Below, one piece after another: positions 47,534 to 61,000 of a stretch of DNA of 64,000 nt (the stretch's first letter is position 1; each line of letters opens with the position of its first letter). The notes beneath the pieces were generated by a model. It was given only the letters and a program-made list of their open reading frames with translations. It did not search any database and was not told the origin of the DNA. A program made the translations under genes and the position numbers. Origin of the DNA: Anticarsia gemmatalis (taxonomy: Eukaryota > Arthropoda > Insecta > Lepidoptera > Erebidae); assembly GCF_050436995.1 (NCBI RefSeq), contig NC_134747.1, forward strand, positions 6,641,501 to 6,705,500, read 5' to 3'.

Positions 47534-49383
47534 GTATGTAACTTTTTTGTGTACATGTGTGTTTTCAACGCATTTTATCCAAAATATGTCTGAATTTGAC
47601 TTTACGTTTTTAATGAATATGCGCTTTTATTTTTTATCCATGCAAAAACTATAGGCAGTATTATACGATTATGTTCTTAAAAATAACTGTAACAGTTATG
47701 ATTACTTTCTTAAGAAATAAAAACATTAGTTTATTATGTATCAGTACCAAAAAAGTATGGTAATAACAAAATAGTGCGTGTACATTATATTTTAGTTTCG
47801 TAAAAATGCTAGTGAAATAACTCTATCGACTTAACTGGAGTTTTTATCGGCTGTAGTTTAAGGTTCCCGATGTATTGTATCGTTTTCTTTTACAGTTTTA
47901 TTCATGTTCAATGCCATTGTGTAGCAACATTATTACTCGGCTATAACTCTTATAAATGCATAAGGAAAAATGTCGATGATAAAGAACAAACACTCAACGA
48001 AACGTAAAATCATTTTGGGTTCTGGAACATTTTAACATTTTGCTAAGTTGTTATTTATGACTCTTTGCTACATAGTACTTTAAGCCTCGCTAAACTGAAC
48101 AATCTCATTTTTTCTCTCACGACTTAAATACAATACACTCATGTTATGTTATAACCTACAAACTTACAAATCTGATGCATACTTTTATTAACAGTACAAC
48201 TACCAAGCTATTTTTAACATCACTTGATTGAAAAACAATTCAGCCTGTACAAACAATTACTAAGCTGCGTATGTGTGCTAGAGGTTCAAATAAGAGAAAT
48301 GGGTCATGGGCTGCAATAGACGATAGGTCGACGATACTTATACGTGTTTATTGGGACAGACATCTTAGATGCGTCACAAGCACCACATTCCAAAGAAATT
48401 GCGCAAAAGAAAATATGAAATGAAAGGCATTTGAAGTTATTCTAACTTTACATGTAATAAATCCTTTTCTGTTCATTCATATATTTACACATATCCGTTA
48501 ATAAAAATGGCCTCTTAAAAAGTAAAGGAAATTAAACGTATACTCTTAAAACATTAATGAGTCTAAATTAAAGAACTAAACTTAAAACATTGAATGGAAC
48601 ATTTAATTTTTAATTATTTCGAGACGGAAATGTTTAATTATAAACAAAATATAAAATTTATTAGGTTCGGATGATGTGATAATTTTGTAAAAACCCGTTC
48701 TCAGGAAAATAAAGGTTAATTTGTCGATATTAATTCTGTCTTGTAAAAACAATACATACCTATAAATACTTTCATATACTGTTGCATTGAGTACACAAAC
48801 AAGGATTATACTAGTTTCAAAATATAAGATGAAAAAACTTGGTGGTCATTGTAATAATATATTAGTCACACAAAGAGCAAGTCCTATAGAAACAGCATTG
48901 CATAAACGAGCCGCAACATTAATTCTCTCGTTTTCAGTGATTCCGTATGAGTCACGAGGACTATAATGAAAGTCATGTGAGCATTGTTTTGATCTGTCCC
49001 ATAATTTAGTGGTTTTGATAGTTGAATAAATTGACGTCAACTCTTCAATAAAACGTAACATTGTTTTCGATTGATTGTTTAAAATACTTATTTTAGACTA
49101 GCATGAACAATCAATTATTATAGTCCTAATAAAATATAATCATTTCAAACCATCATAATATTTCATATTAACAATTGCCACTAGATTAAATTAATTTATA
49201 GATCGTTAATACCTTACTTATAGTGGTATAAGCTTATCTACAAAATATTGATATACATAATATGCATACATAAATTAATAAATTTTGATTACAGCACAGA
49301 TGTACGCACTAATACCCAATTATACGCAATCTTATGTGACGTTTATGTAGGAATTGTGTTAATACTGATTAAGATTATTTAGA

Positions 49384-49587
49384 ACTGGATTTTACCCGCG
49401 ACTTCGTCCGTCACTTGAATTTTCCCGTGGAAATGCGTCATTTTCCCGGGGTAAAAAGTCCTTTATCGAGTATCAAAATATCTCCATCCCAAATTTCATG
49501 CAAATTGGTTCAGTAGTTTAGGCGTGAATAAGTAACAGACTGACAAATAGACAGAGTTACTTTCGCATTAATAATATTAGTATGGAT
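49384..49587 (+). repeat. non-LTR retrotransposon tail-like repeat (family c)
   Basis: Close to 5281-5480: TTTTACCCGCGACTTCGTCC, CATGCAAATTGGTTCAGTAG, TTACTTTCGCATT and ATAATATTAGTATGGAT. Confidence 0.7.
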
Positions 49588-50799
49588 CTACTTCAAGTTT
49601 GAAAAGTAGCAGAGGAAATCATACAAAGATACATAATTTTCAAGTTTTGATGATTTTCTGGGTGTTTTATTAGAGCTTTACGTAATCCAAGACCTGAAAA
49701 ACAAATAAAATGTTCACAAATAAACATTAATAGAACAAAAGGGCGTTTTCTGAACTTGGTACGATTTACAGCAACAATTAAATCCTTTGATTGTTTACTA
49801 AGTATCTATTCTCAGTCGGTTTGTGATTAATGTCTTTTTGTCACTACTTCCTGGCTCCTAAGGTCGTAACAGGAACTAACGTTATAGTTTTCAAGACAAT
49901 ATTTTTCGCAATTCCACTTATTTCTAAAAACTACAAAAGTGTGGCCTAGCTTAATATTAATTACAAATATTAATAAGCATATCTCATACTTTATCGAAGT
50001 ATATAATATGCCTTAAGGATGATTTTCATAATATTCATATTTCCTAATGACGGAACCTTGAATACGACGGTCACGCAAAGATTACATCGTATCACTAAAC
50101 GAACTAGGAATATTAATTACAGAGGAAAAGTACAAGTTATTGTGCCGGCTTCCCTCAATATGGACGTCACAAGTCACAGTAAACAATCAAACTATTATCA
50201 CAAATCATCATATAAAGATCGTGGGGACTAATTGAATTGCGAGAACAGTTGATCTCACTTCACACTGGTCTAGTTGGGGCCTGTAAAGCAATCACAATTT
50301 CTTGACGCAATGATTCCCAAAAACTCCCCTAGTCCTAATATCACACATTCGATAATTGGATATTTTGAGAGTACTGAATTAGTTTTTTAAAAGTAGTATT
50401 GAGAACAAATATTAATTAAAAGCTTGAAATTAAAATTATCCCTTTGTTTAAAGTATATGGAAATGAATATCATGTTTGTAGGCACTTAATGACGACAATC
50501 ACGGAGTTGCAAATGATATTTCTAACGAAAAGCAACAATCTTCTGTTCTTTTGGACTCCCTATTATGACTTTGGACTTCAATATTCTCAGTTCAAGGATT
50601 AACAAACAATCTTTAAAATGTGATATTTGGAAAATAAATAAATAAATCCGTCAAAAGGACATAGTAGAAGTTACCTCGACCCCATTACTAATATCTGTGG
50701 AAATGTATATTTTTTGTGCAAATAAATAAACATAGTACCGTAGTATTGCAGAATAATTGACACTGGTCTGTGAAAATCTATTGGCGTGCAAGTTAACGT

Positions 50800-51056
50800 T
50801 ATTAATCTTGATTGTGATCCAATTGACATGGATGGGAGCAAGCAGGGCGCTGCAACCGACAAGTGGGTTGGTTGAGAGTACGCTCGCGTAGTAGTGGCAT
50901 CACATACCAGTACGACAGGACGCACACCACCGGCCTCATAGCAATGAACACGGTCTATTAATTGTTCTTTATCATTCACTATGAATGTTTAGGATCGTAT
51001 ACAGTTGACTACAGTGACAGTGAATCATTTCATCTCCAGCAAGATGGTCAGTAGTT
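50800..51056. other. CpG-richer stretch, possible promoter or repeat
   Basis: The stretch holds GCAGGGCGCTGCAACCGAC, GTACGCTCGCGTAG and GACAGGACGCACACCACCGG. The reverse strand has a 102-codon frame, but it has no splice or codon support. I could not decide between a regulatory region and a decayed repeat. Confidence 0.2.
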
Positions 51057-54000
51057 TTATTTTTTATTACGTTACTCATTCAATCTTCATTTTAATTTTT
51101 ATGCTTGTTGTTACTATTATGCATATTTGTATGTCTTGTGTTTTAATTGCGGTTTCATATTGATTACCTAGATTGTCTCACCTAACAACCAGTCTCTAAA
51201 AGGTTAGTCATATCAGTGCGCTGTCAAATATAATACAGGTTCTAATAGGTTTTTAGAAAATAGTAATAATAACAAACTTTTGTTTTGATATTGATGTTAC
51301 TTTTAAACATTGGCATCTTGTTTATTGTTGTATTGTTCTTATTCTTAACAGACAATGAGTGTAATTTAACCGCTAATTGACATGTTAAAGTCGAAGAGAT
51401 TAATACGCTTACACTTTTAACTACTTAAGGAATACGTTGCAGGAGTATTGTGTTCGTGTATTAATTTGTTTGGTTGTCATAGTGTATAATAAGAAAGTCG
51501 TGAAATGGCTATAATGCTAGCTACAAATAGTCGTACGATGGTATGGGACGACGAGGCAGTAAAAGGTTTAATGGTTTAGCTGTTCGAAATCTCATTAAAA
51601 CAGCTCAAGATAACTCTTTTAATTCGTTTTCAAACAGCTATTCGACTATAATTGCAGTTAACTGTATAAGTCGAAAACGACAAACAAGAACAAGCACAGA
51701 TTTGGCTAATAACGTAACGGTTAATTGACTTTGCTTCAACAACAATTAATAAATCAGTTGGCGTTCATTTTGTGGCTGTAATTTTTACCGTTTCACAAAT
51801 ATTTTTTGTACTCGTCGAGTTTTTCTAAATTGCCTATACCTTATACAAACAATAGAATAAACGAAAGAATTTTAGCGGAGCGGAGATTTGTTTTAGTTCA
51901 ATTCGTAATGTCCACTTGATCGAATAAAACATAACATCCAAATTACTGTTTACTTTGATCACAGTTAGCCTTTTGTGAACAAATATTGAAAGACCTTTCG
52001 AAAATAATAACAGATAAAGAGAGCGATTTACTTTTTTATATTTCTTATAAATATTTTGAACGTGAATACACATAAAACGATTACCTAAAGGAACAATGCA
52101 ACTATTTTGTTGTTAGGTTATGTTAGTTATTTTTACATTCTTACATCGACAACGCTTATGTAAAGAAGCAGCTCGTTTAGAAGAAGCGCATAATGTGCAC
52201 CCTTATATATTTTCTATTAATACAATATTAGTTTATATTCTTATTTAAAACAATTTTAAGAAGTGTTTCATCACTCTACATCATGCTTGTTCATATTTAT
52301 GAAACAATGAAGGTAACGCGTCAAGTGGTAGTCACTAACGCAGGTATTTCAGGCTAATAGCGTCAGTGAAAAGGGTCACTTCGTGTGAAGACTCTTACTG
52401 CATATTTTGTACTAGATATAATAAAACTTAAGATTTTTTAGAAATCTGTTGGTTTCGATATTACTTCATAATAATCTTCAGCAATGCGTAATATTCACCA
52501 TACGTGTTTTATGATTTTTTGTCACAAGTCATAAACTTTCTAAATGTAACATGAAGCTAGCTCGGCCACATAGCAACGTGCAATAACAAAGTACATAATA
52601 CTTGTATTAGGCAAGGATTATAGTCCCTAGAGGATATGATCCCTTTGGTATACTAACACTCGCTGGACTGAAACAGACTTAGAATACTCATTAATAAGTT
52701 ATATGAATTAGAAAGCGCCACAGTATCTTTATTACGTCAGTGGGATAGGTCGTTGCTTTCGCATTTAATATTAAAGTTGCAAAACAAATCATAGCATATA
52801 CTAATAAATAGATTAACACGTAATGTTAAGTCGCGCAAACAATTATTTGTCAATCAAATACACATTAAAAACCTACCTTTAGTCATTAAATTTGGCATAG
52901 GTTGGCTGTCCTTTAGTGTGTACCTATCAACTAATAAAATTAATGAGAGCCAGTGGTTGGTAAACTTTTTATTCTCCAATATTTAAGATCAATTATACAG
53001 ACTACAATCGTGAAATAGTTACACCGTTAATCAACAGTACCACAACCAAACATAACAATACCCAGCGTTTCTCAGAATTAGTACATCCTTTTACAAAACT
53101 TATAACCTTTAACATTATAAATTTTGAAATAATCGTTTAAATATTAATAAATAGAAATGGAAACTACGCTACAAAACTTTAAAATATTAATATAGATATT
53201 CCCTTTTATAAAACAGAGACCATAGCTATCAATAATAAATTTCTCATCATGCTACATTTGTTTGTTGTACCTACAAGACTTGTCCCCAAGGTAATCTGAA
53301 GGAAAAATATCAATATTGTAACAAGTACAGTAAAACAAATGTATTGTGAACATTCAGCCTAAAATGTTATAACTACAATTATTTCATGACGAAGTATGTT
53401 ACCTATGACGATATTATTAGTTATATGATAAATTAAAAAGAGATAAACGTTTTACGACTATTACTGTATTATTCAATAAATTATAAAATACATAAGTATT
53501 ATGTTTTATAGTATGATTGTAAACGTTATCGTATATACCACACGTATAGTATTATATTATTATATGTATTGTTTATTACAGTTGTACTAATGAAGTATAT
53601 AAATAACACATAATTACTGTTCTTTGGACACCTCACAATGTAATTTGTGTAGATAAAAGATTAAGTCCGTCGTTGTCTTAAAGAATAGTAATCTATTGAC
53701 CACTTAGTAGTAACGGTATTGTTTCATTGTTTATTTGTTAAAAGTATATATGACTTTGTCATTGTGATAATCATCGGTACGTGTGCAAGTCGTGATGTAG
53801 GAGTTAAGTCAGTGTTCTCGATCTACGACGCTAAAAACATTGATGATAGTGTAAACACGATCAAACCCAAACCTCTATTGATGTCCTCATGTCACATGAA
53901 AGATATTAGCACTGCTATGTTCTTCAAATTAACACTGAATTATCAACTGGTTCTTTTGATCCTTCTGTGAGACTCTTATCTGCAATTGTGTGTTTGAAAA

Positions 54001-56287
54001 GAATACGTTATGTTGAATGAAAATAATATTGTAATACATTTTATATAAGTATTAAGTAATAAAAATATGAGTTAGAGTTTAAAACCTTAAAGTTGGGCAA
54101 TGCGGTGTTTTCTTTTTTGTTTGTTGGCGCCTTGAATATTTTCATAATTGGATTACAATCAATAAACATACGAACATTTTTAATTTGCATACATTATCTT
54201 TTTACAAGGTGAGTGGATTGTGATAATTTAACTTTTAATTATAGAAAGGTTAACCTTGATTTTTCGATAATTTTCAAGTTATGTAGGTCAGTTCTGAAAT
54301 TATCTGGAATTACAATTATTTCCAGAAGCTATATTTCTCCAACTTGAAATCTTTCACAGTTATTCTCAATTTAGACCTATCAATGATAAACAAAATTGTT
54401 TACTTTATGGTAGTTAAGACGGAAACCTAATAATTCTCAACAATAATCAAATGAAGTCCCTGTTGGGTGGCAACTATCCGCATTTTTTCAGAAGTCTTTA
54501 TCACCATTACGGTAACTTCACCGTTATGTTCTGTTTTAGATACGTTAAAACTTATTGCAAGAGAAGGTTGTCGAACCTTGTATTTCTCCTGTAATGTATG
54601 GCGTCATAATCGATGTTGTAGTTAGTTCCACGAGTAACGAGCCACATGATCTCTTTGTTCATTTACGTAAGTTTTGTAACTATTGTAAGCGACAAAATAT
54701 TTCGTACGCTATGAATATAGCCAATGAGTTGTGTATAATTCGTAAGAATAGACACAACTAATGTTTTTATGGATATTTTAATGAGCCATTAAAAAAAATT
54801 GTTGTTGCATTACAAAGTTCGGGTGTTCGGAAACTCCGTAGTTGCCAAGTACATATGTTTAGTTAAAGCATGTGACATCGCGCCAGCATGCAACACATCT
54901 TCATCTAATATCTATTTTTATCAATCAATAAACTGGCCTATTGAGGTGTCCTACATTGAAACGTTATCTATAGACAAAAGGAAATATAAAATGGAAATTT
55001 TCCAGTCACAAGATCTTTTTGAACGTGTTAATATAGATGATTATTGAACCATGACTGGTCTACGTGCTTGAAACCTTCTACTGCTTATACAAGAAAGGTT
55101 TAAATGTGAGATAAAAAACCTCGGAACTAATTCACTGACAGTTCACATCCACGTCCGTAACTGCGTAAGGAAAAATATGTCAAATAACTTTTTGTAGTTT
55201 GTATTCTAAACAGTTATGAAACTCATAAACAGAGTGATAACAAATAAAGCGGAATAGTTGGCCTCGTTGACCCTCGCTACAAGGGCTGCCCGATGACCGA
55301 CGTCTTGTGACTGCTCTACAAAGGCCATTGTCCTTTACCTTTTAATTAAGATCTCATAACACATACGTCACAATGATGATTGGGTGAGCAATCCGTTTAA
55401 TTGGCTTCAAGCGATAAGCGTTACGAGAACGCGTGTCGATTGGAAACTCGTGGTCTCCTTCTCGTGAATGATCATGTGATTGTGATGAGACCACTTAAGC
55501 AAATAAATGTTGTGATGACACAGCGCGCCATCCCGTCGGGAATTAGTTTAAGACACACTCACCCAAATAATTCAATACCGTCCGTTTAAGCAATAAAGAA
55601 ATCATCTTCTTATGAAATGTTATATTAGATCTCGTGATTTTTTAGAGTAAATATGTACATGGATTAGGTGATAAACCATAAACCGTAGTAGTTTAAATTG
55701 GGCATTTTAATTGCTTCTTGTTTATTTGGCAATCTCAATTGAAATGATAATAATGTATGTGAGTGCGATAAGTACAGTTTATCTTTGTGCATCTTCAGAA
55801 GACTAGACGAGTACAAGGTAGAAATGGTGAGATAAAGTGATTGATTATTTTATCTACCGATACAAGGATAATCTTGATTGAAATGTTACATCAAGCAATC
55901 AATCATACATACCTACATATTATCATTAGTCATTATTATCGGTTTTTTTTAATGTTAACCACGATAACTTTGCATGTTGATGATTTTATCCAAATCTGTA
56001 CTAATATCTTGTAAATTGACCGCACATCTCGCCTTTGGGTAGGTAGGTACTTATGTCAGTGGAAATCTCGGGATCCCTGTAGCAATTTTCATCTTTTGGC
56101 CTGTAGAAGGTAACGCTGGTATTGTACTGTGTTAATTACTATATTACGCTTGGAACCTTAATAAATTTAGACAAGCTCTTTAACGTTTTGACACTTCTGA
56201 ATCTAAGTATCAAATTGGTTGGTAATGTGATGGATAATATCAACTGTAGAATATATTTTTTTATTCATCACATTTTTTAATTTACCT

Positions 56288-56328
56288 AATTAAAAAACCA
56301 CTCGGGTAATCCGAGTGGTTTTTTAATT
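56288..56328. repeat. perfect 18-bp-arm hairpin with terminator-like shape
   Basis: The arms AATTAAAAAACCACTCGG and CCGAGTGGTTTTTTAATT surround a 5-nt loop (GTAAT). A G/C-rich stem top, A-run before and T-run after give the outline of a bacterial intrinsic terminator, but the setting is eukaryotic. It may be a foldback remnant or a small-RNA hairpin. Confidence 0.6.
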
Positions 56329-57579
56329 TTCTATAGGAATTATATAAAAAACCAGTGTTTAAGTTTTATACACTTTTTACAAGTTACAATATCATACTTA
56401 TTGCATTGTTGCTATCTTACGCGTATGGTACATATTAAATTAATTTCGCCAGTCGCCAGTCGCAAACCAATCTGTAGTAAAAAATATATTCAAAGGAATA
56501 ACAGGCTGCATACATAACCGATAAAAAAAAACTTAATAATTGTAGCCTACAGTCGCATTTGTAAGTGCAGTATGCACCGTCGCCGGTCTAATTGGAGATC
56601 GTTACAACACAATATCGGAACACAATAACAACAACGAGACGATGTTAAGCATCTATTATTGAGATAAAGCAATATGTCCACAAGTCAATTATTATTGACG
56701 TTGTAGAGTTTTCCATGTCCTCGGATTATATTTAGACAGTGTTACTTAGAACGTATCTGTTAAGCCGCTGGAGGCTTCTTTGCTGAAATCCTGAAGGCAA
56801 AGCATTCAGTCGCGTGACGATTGAGTGAACCGTCGGACATTGAGTAGCGCGCGCGCAGCTTTTTAACCGACACTTGCCTTTCATCTGCAGCTTACGAATC
56901 GGAACTATAGTACCTTACTTAGATTTCAATATGGAATTGACTAGGTACAAACGGTGTGTACAAATATTTACAGATTATTTTACGGCCATGATAGAAATCC
57001 GGTGCAAATCGATTCGGGCTACTTGTAATTTTATTAGCGTCTATTTCTTTAAAGAAAATTTTACATTTCTTAAGGCATAGAAACAAAGGACCTCAGAAAA
57101 CAAATGTAGTGATGTTTTCGTGACTCTACTTACAAAGTTTAATATTTCGGTATTAAATTAAGCAATTATGAAGTTCTTATTTACCTTCGCTATTGTGAAT
57201 ATTGAAAATCGATATTATAATTACGTTAAGTAGGTACTTCCTGAGATTTATAAAATTAAACTTCTATAACTAATAAAATAAACATTTCTAAATAAATAAT
57301 TTTAAAATTCGGTGACTTAACACCTAAGGCCTCATTAACTTTGCCATATAGTCAACTATTGTACTTATGAGAACTCAACGAAAAAAGGAAACTCTACTAA
57401 CTTAAGAGACATAGGTTCTTCATGAATAAAACAGTTATAAAAACGTGCTTAAATGTAATATTATCGTTTTATTTACAGTATTAGATATATAGAGATAGAA
57501 TTTCCTCCATAGTCATAAAAACCTATTATTTGAACGAGTAAACAATATCAATTCTTACAAGATCGTTTTCACATTCCAG

Positions 57580-57809
57580 GTTCGTAAAACCAGCGTCCGA
57601 ATGACTGCGATAAAGGAATATCCTTTTGACTTAAGTGACCTGCAAAACCAGGCCAGTGTCGGTGCAGAAAAGCCACCTGCTACGGAACAACCTCCCGCAT
57701 TGAAATCCGCACGCACCTCAGTGTCCGCATTAGACGGAAAAAGAAAAGTTTCCATCATGGCCGACGAGTCCAGTAAAGATCGAGAGAACCTTCCATCGGA
57801 TCGAGAAAG
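57580..57809 (+). CDS. N-terminal coding exon with RK-x-S motifs, probable third NHA-type gene
   Basis: Seen: a 230-nt open exon between CACATTCCAG and the donor AAAG|GTAAGC, read V-R-K-T-S-V-R-M-T-A-I-K... with the first methionine at 57601; phase 0 in, phase 2 out. The 69 residues after that methionine are hydrophilic and Pro/Ser/Lys/Glu-rich, with R-K-T-S-V at the start and K-R-K-V-S-I-M-A-D-E-S-S later. Both look like basophilic-kinase sites (R-K-x-S). From memory, such R-K-V-S-I strings are common in the cytosolic N-termini of insect NHA proteins. Its phase-2 donor matches the acceptor phase of the 20312-type exon of copy 2. No membrane exon follows before the window ends, so the body would be to the right. 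The exon is well supported; the family is inferred. Confidence 0.62.
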
Positions 57810-57829
57810 GTAAGCCATCTTATGTACAT

Positions 57830-58004
57830 ACTAGCTTTTACCCGCGACTTCGTACGCCACCTGAATTTTCCCATGGAAATGCGCCATTTCCCGGGTAGCA
57901 AATTATCTCCATACCAAATTTCATGCAAATTGGTTCAGTAGTTTAGGCGTGATTGAGTAACAGACAGACAGTGTTACTTTCGCATTTATAATATTAGTAT
58001 GGAT
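57830..58004 (+). repeat. non-LTR retrotransposon tail-like repeat (family c)
   Basis: It begins ACTAGCTTTTACCCGCGACT and ends TAATATTAGTATGGAT, similar to 5281 and 49384. It is inserted immediately inside the intron that starts at 57810. Confidence 0.72.
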
Positions 58005-61000
58005 TATTGTCGCAACTGTGAAGAACAGACCCAACAATACCGATACGAACTCGTAACTAGCGCCTGTAGAAAAACAATCCATAACGCGCAGAAACAAAAC
58101 AAGGCAGGCTCTGTTTTATACAAGGAGTATGAGTAATCAATATTGTCACAAAAACGTTCTTAATTCCCCTATTACATCAATTGCTTACTGCACCCATTTC
58201 GTTCAGTTTTTAATAAAACTATTTTTTTTTTTAATATGTACAGATTCCTAACTAATATTCAAAATATAATTAGGAAAGATCTCAAACCAATTAGTTTCAC
58301 ATATTCCGTGCATAATGGGAATCCTGTTAGGTACCTACTGTTCTAAGGCTGCTTGGTTACAAGTCTACTATAACTAATAACAATACAATCAGAAAAAAAT
58401 TGTAGCCGGTTGTAATTCGCGTAAATATTCAACATGCGCTCGTGTTAACTCGCACACATTTCAATTAGACTTACGACCGAACAAAATCTTCTTCCAGCAC
58501 AAACCATGTTATACCTTTAGAATCGTGTTTGTAATCATTTACATGATCCAATTAGGATGTAATGATTGACCTTTTCTATAGTCATGTCAACTAAGCTGTT
58601 CAGACTCTTAATCTTTGTAAATAAAAATGAATCATCAAAATGTACGTACGCGTATAACTTTGAAACGACTAAACCAAATTGGATAAATATTTTAATATTT
58701 ATTATGTTTGTAACTGTCGAGACGATATGGGATGAATAGGATTAAATTTTCCTGAGGAAAAGGAATCAACGGGATTAAATTGCCCGGAGGAAGTCAGGCC
58801 AGTCTGTAGTTTCGTATAAAAACTGTAAATGCTACTTGGCTATGCTAGTAAGAAAAATCTGTAACAAGTAGGTATCTACCGTAGGAGTATAACGTTTCAT
58901 AACTTATTATATTTGGGTGTTATTATTTTATATTTAAAAACTACTTACAGTGCTGTAAAACATCCTTTTGTATTGAAAGCGTGGGTAATAAAATTGGCCA
59001 TTCATCTTTGCGTCGTTCAGTTGCATTTATGTGCCTGAAGATAAAACAATTCATCATCTCTTGAAACTTGTATGACAATCATTAAAAACCATAGTAACTG
59101 TAATGCTAGCTATCATACCAGAGATTATACATTGTTACTTCATTATGCCCCTGCATGCTTACATTTGCCTATTGTTTTTAAATTTAAAGATTAAAATAAT
59201 TATATGAAAACAGGCCTTGGCTATATTTGCTTTAAATATGTGTTTAGGAAGTCATAATTGCTACATATCCTTTCTGCAACACATTTCTATCGTTATAACT
59301 ACAGCTATTTAAATTGTCAATGCGTGCACTTTCACTCAGCTAAAATTAATATAAGGAAATCGTAATAAACACAACAATAACTCGATACATTAATGCGCAA
59401 CCACATGATCTATCCGGCATAATGGTATCATAAAAATTCTAAAAGCGTGTGTGCGGACATTACGAGCGATTAAAACTCAGGTGACAACGTGGTCATTTAA
59501 TATCGAACGATAGGTTCATATTTTAATGATTTTTCTAGGTAGATGTTTTTATGTTGTAGATATGTTATGTTGCAAATATATATAAACAATATGTCCTATT
59601 ATGTAGGTCCCGAATCTTGTATCATTTAAAAAGGGGTTGTAGAGCGTTGAAGTCTTTTACTCCTGAATTAATATGCCTTCCAATTTAGGTATCTGGGATT
59701 CTGGGAACTTTACCATGTAATTTACTTTCTTTGTGTAATTAATAAGCACGATTTAAATATTTTACTACCACTGTCACTTCAGCACAAACTCTAATGAAAA
59801 ATTAATTATTAAATATATTAAATCATGAACTGTTATTGCACGTGGACACAGTATAGGTAATGTGATCCGTCATTCGCCAAAGCGTGGACAGCCAGCCATC
59901 AAGCTTGGCGAGTAATGAGCGATGCGTACCTTGTGCCTTCTTATAACTGTTCACCTTTCACTCAAGAATGACTCGCTGCTAAACAACTAGGTCTCTTACA
60001 CTCATCACGTGACTGTTATTTGTGAAAGGCATAGATCATGTCCAGTCATGAAGGAACCTTGCTGATTCATACAATATCCCTTTGTTTGCTCTAAGTAACA
60101 GAGAAACAGAGGGGATAACAGAGGTCATGTCAATTGGACGCTCTCGAGACGTATGTACTTCTATCACATGATTCGCATCCAAACAATATTGTATTGCAAT
60201 AATATGATAGATAGATAGCGTACACAACATCACGTGCTCCCACTCTCAATTACTGTTGGACGTAATTAATTATGTTTTTATATTGTCCCGTTATCGAGTT
60301 TATTTTTAGATTATGAAACGTTTACAAGTTCATTTTATTACTGTCACTGAGCCAATAACAAATACTGAATATGTCTTTCCTAAGATTTATCTCCAAACGT
60401 TAAAAAAAATATATTTGATGAATTATCATAGTCAATAGCAAATAAACGACTACGCAAATATTCTCTTTCGAACCACCACGTAAATCACAAAAAATACAAA
60501 TTCAAAATTTTATATTTTAAGTTACGAGTATATCCGAAGTACGTCTATTCTCATGAACGCCTCCTCGCTTTGTGGAAGCAATGAGGATAAAGAAGAACAG
60601 TTCGTTTGCAGTACATTATATGCAGGCGCAAGTGCGTAAACGAGTCAAAACAGAATTAATTTATTATATTTCTTAATGTTACAAATAACTAAACGATATA
60701 TTATTTGCGATTGTATAAAATAAAAATATATGAAAACCTCGGTAGTATTTTATTATTTAATATTGTAGACTGTACCTGTAATAATTGATTTAACAAGGTA
60801 TGTAGGACTTTATTGGAAAGCTTAATATCATTTAACTATAAAAATATATTACTGTATTATTCACAGTTACTGAAATTAGATTTAAAAATAATCCAACGTT
60901 GATATTTCTAAAACTGTAAACTTACCTACCTTATTACCTATGAGTACGAGTATGTAGTGTTACTTCCATCGTAAAGCGTCCTATAATTATGATCAAATGA

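Larger units (their letters stand above)
33424..57579. other. 24-kb stretch without a convincing gene; candidate giant intron
   Basis: If the 33196 exon joins 57580, this is an intron. Otherwise it is intergenic. It holds the repeats and mobile elements listed separately and two GC-rich patches (about 46910-47350 and 50800-50980). The open frames here are at most about 106 codons, lack codon-like composition or good splice context, and are within chance expectation. Confidence 0.45.

Noticed and set aside
54555..55047. Two neighbouring open frames of 68 and 82 codons
   Set aside because: Different frames, no ATG at either listed start, no motif; considered as a decayed gene but nothing supports it.
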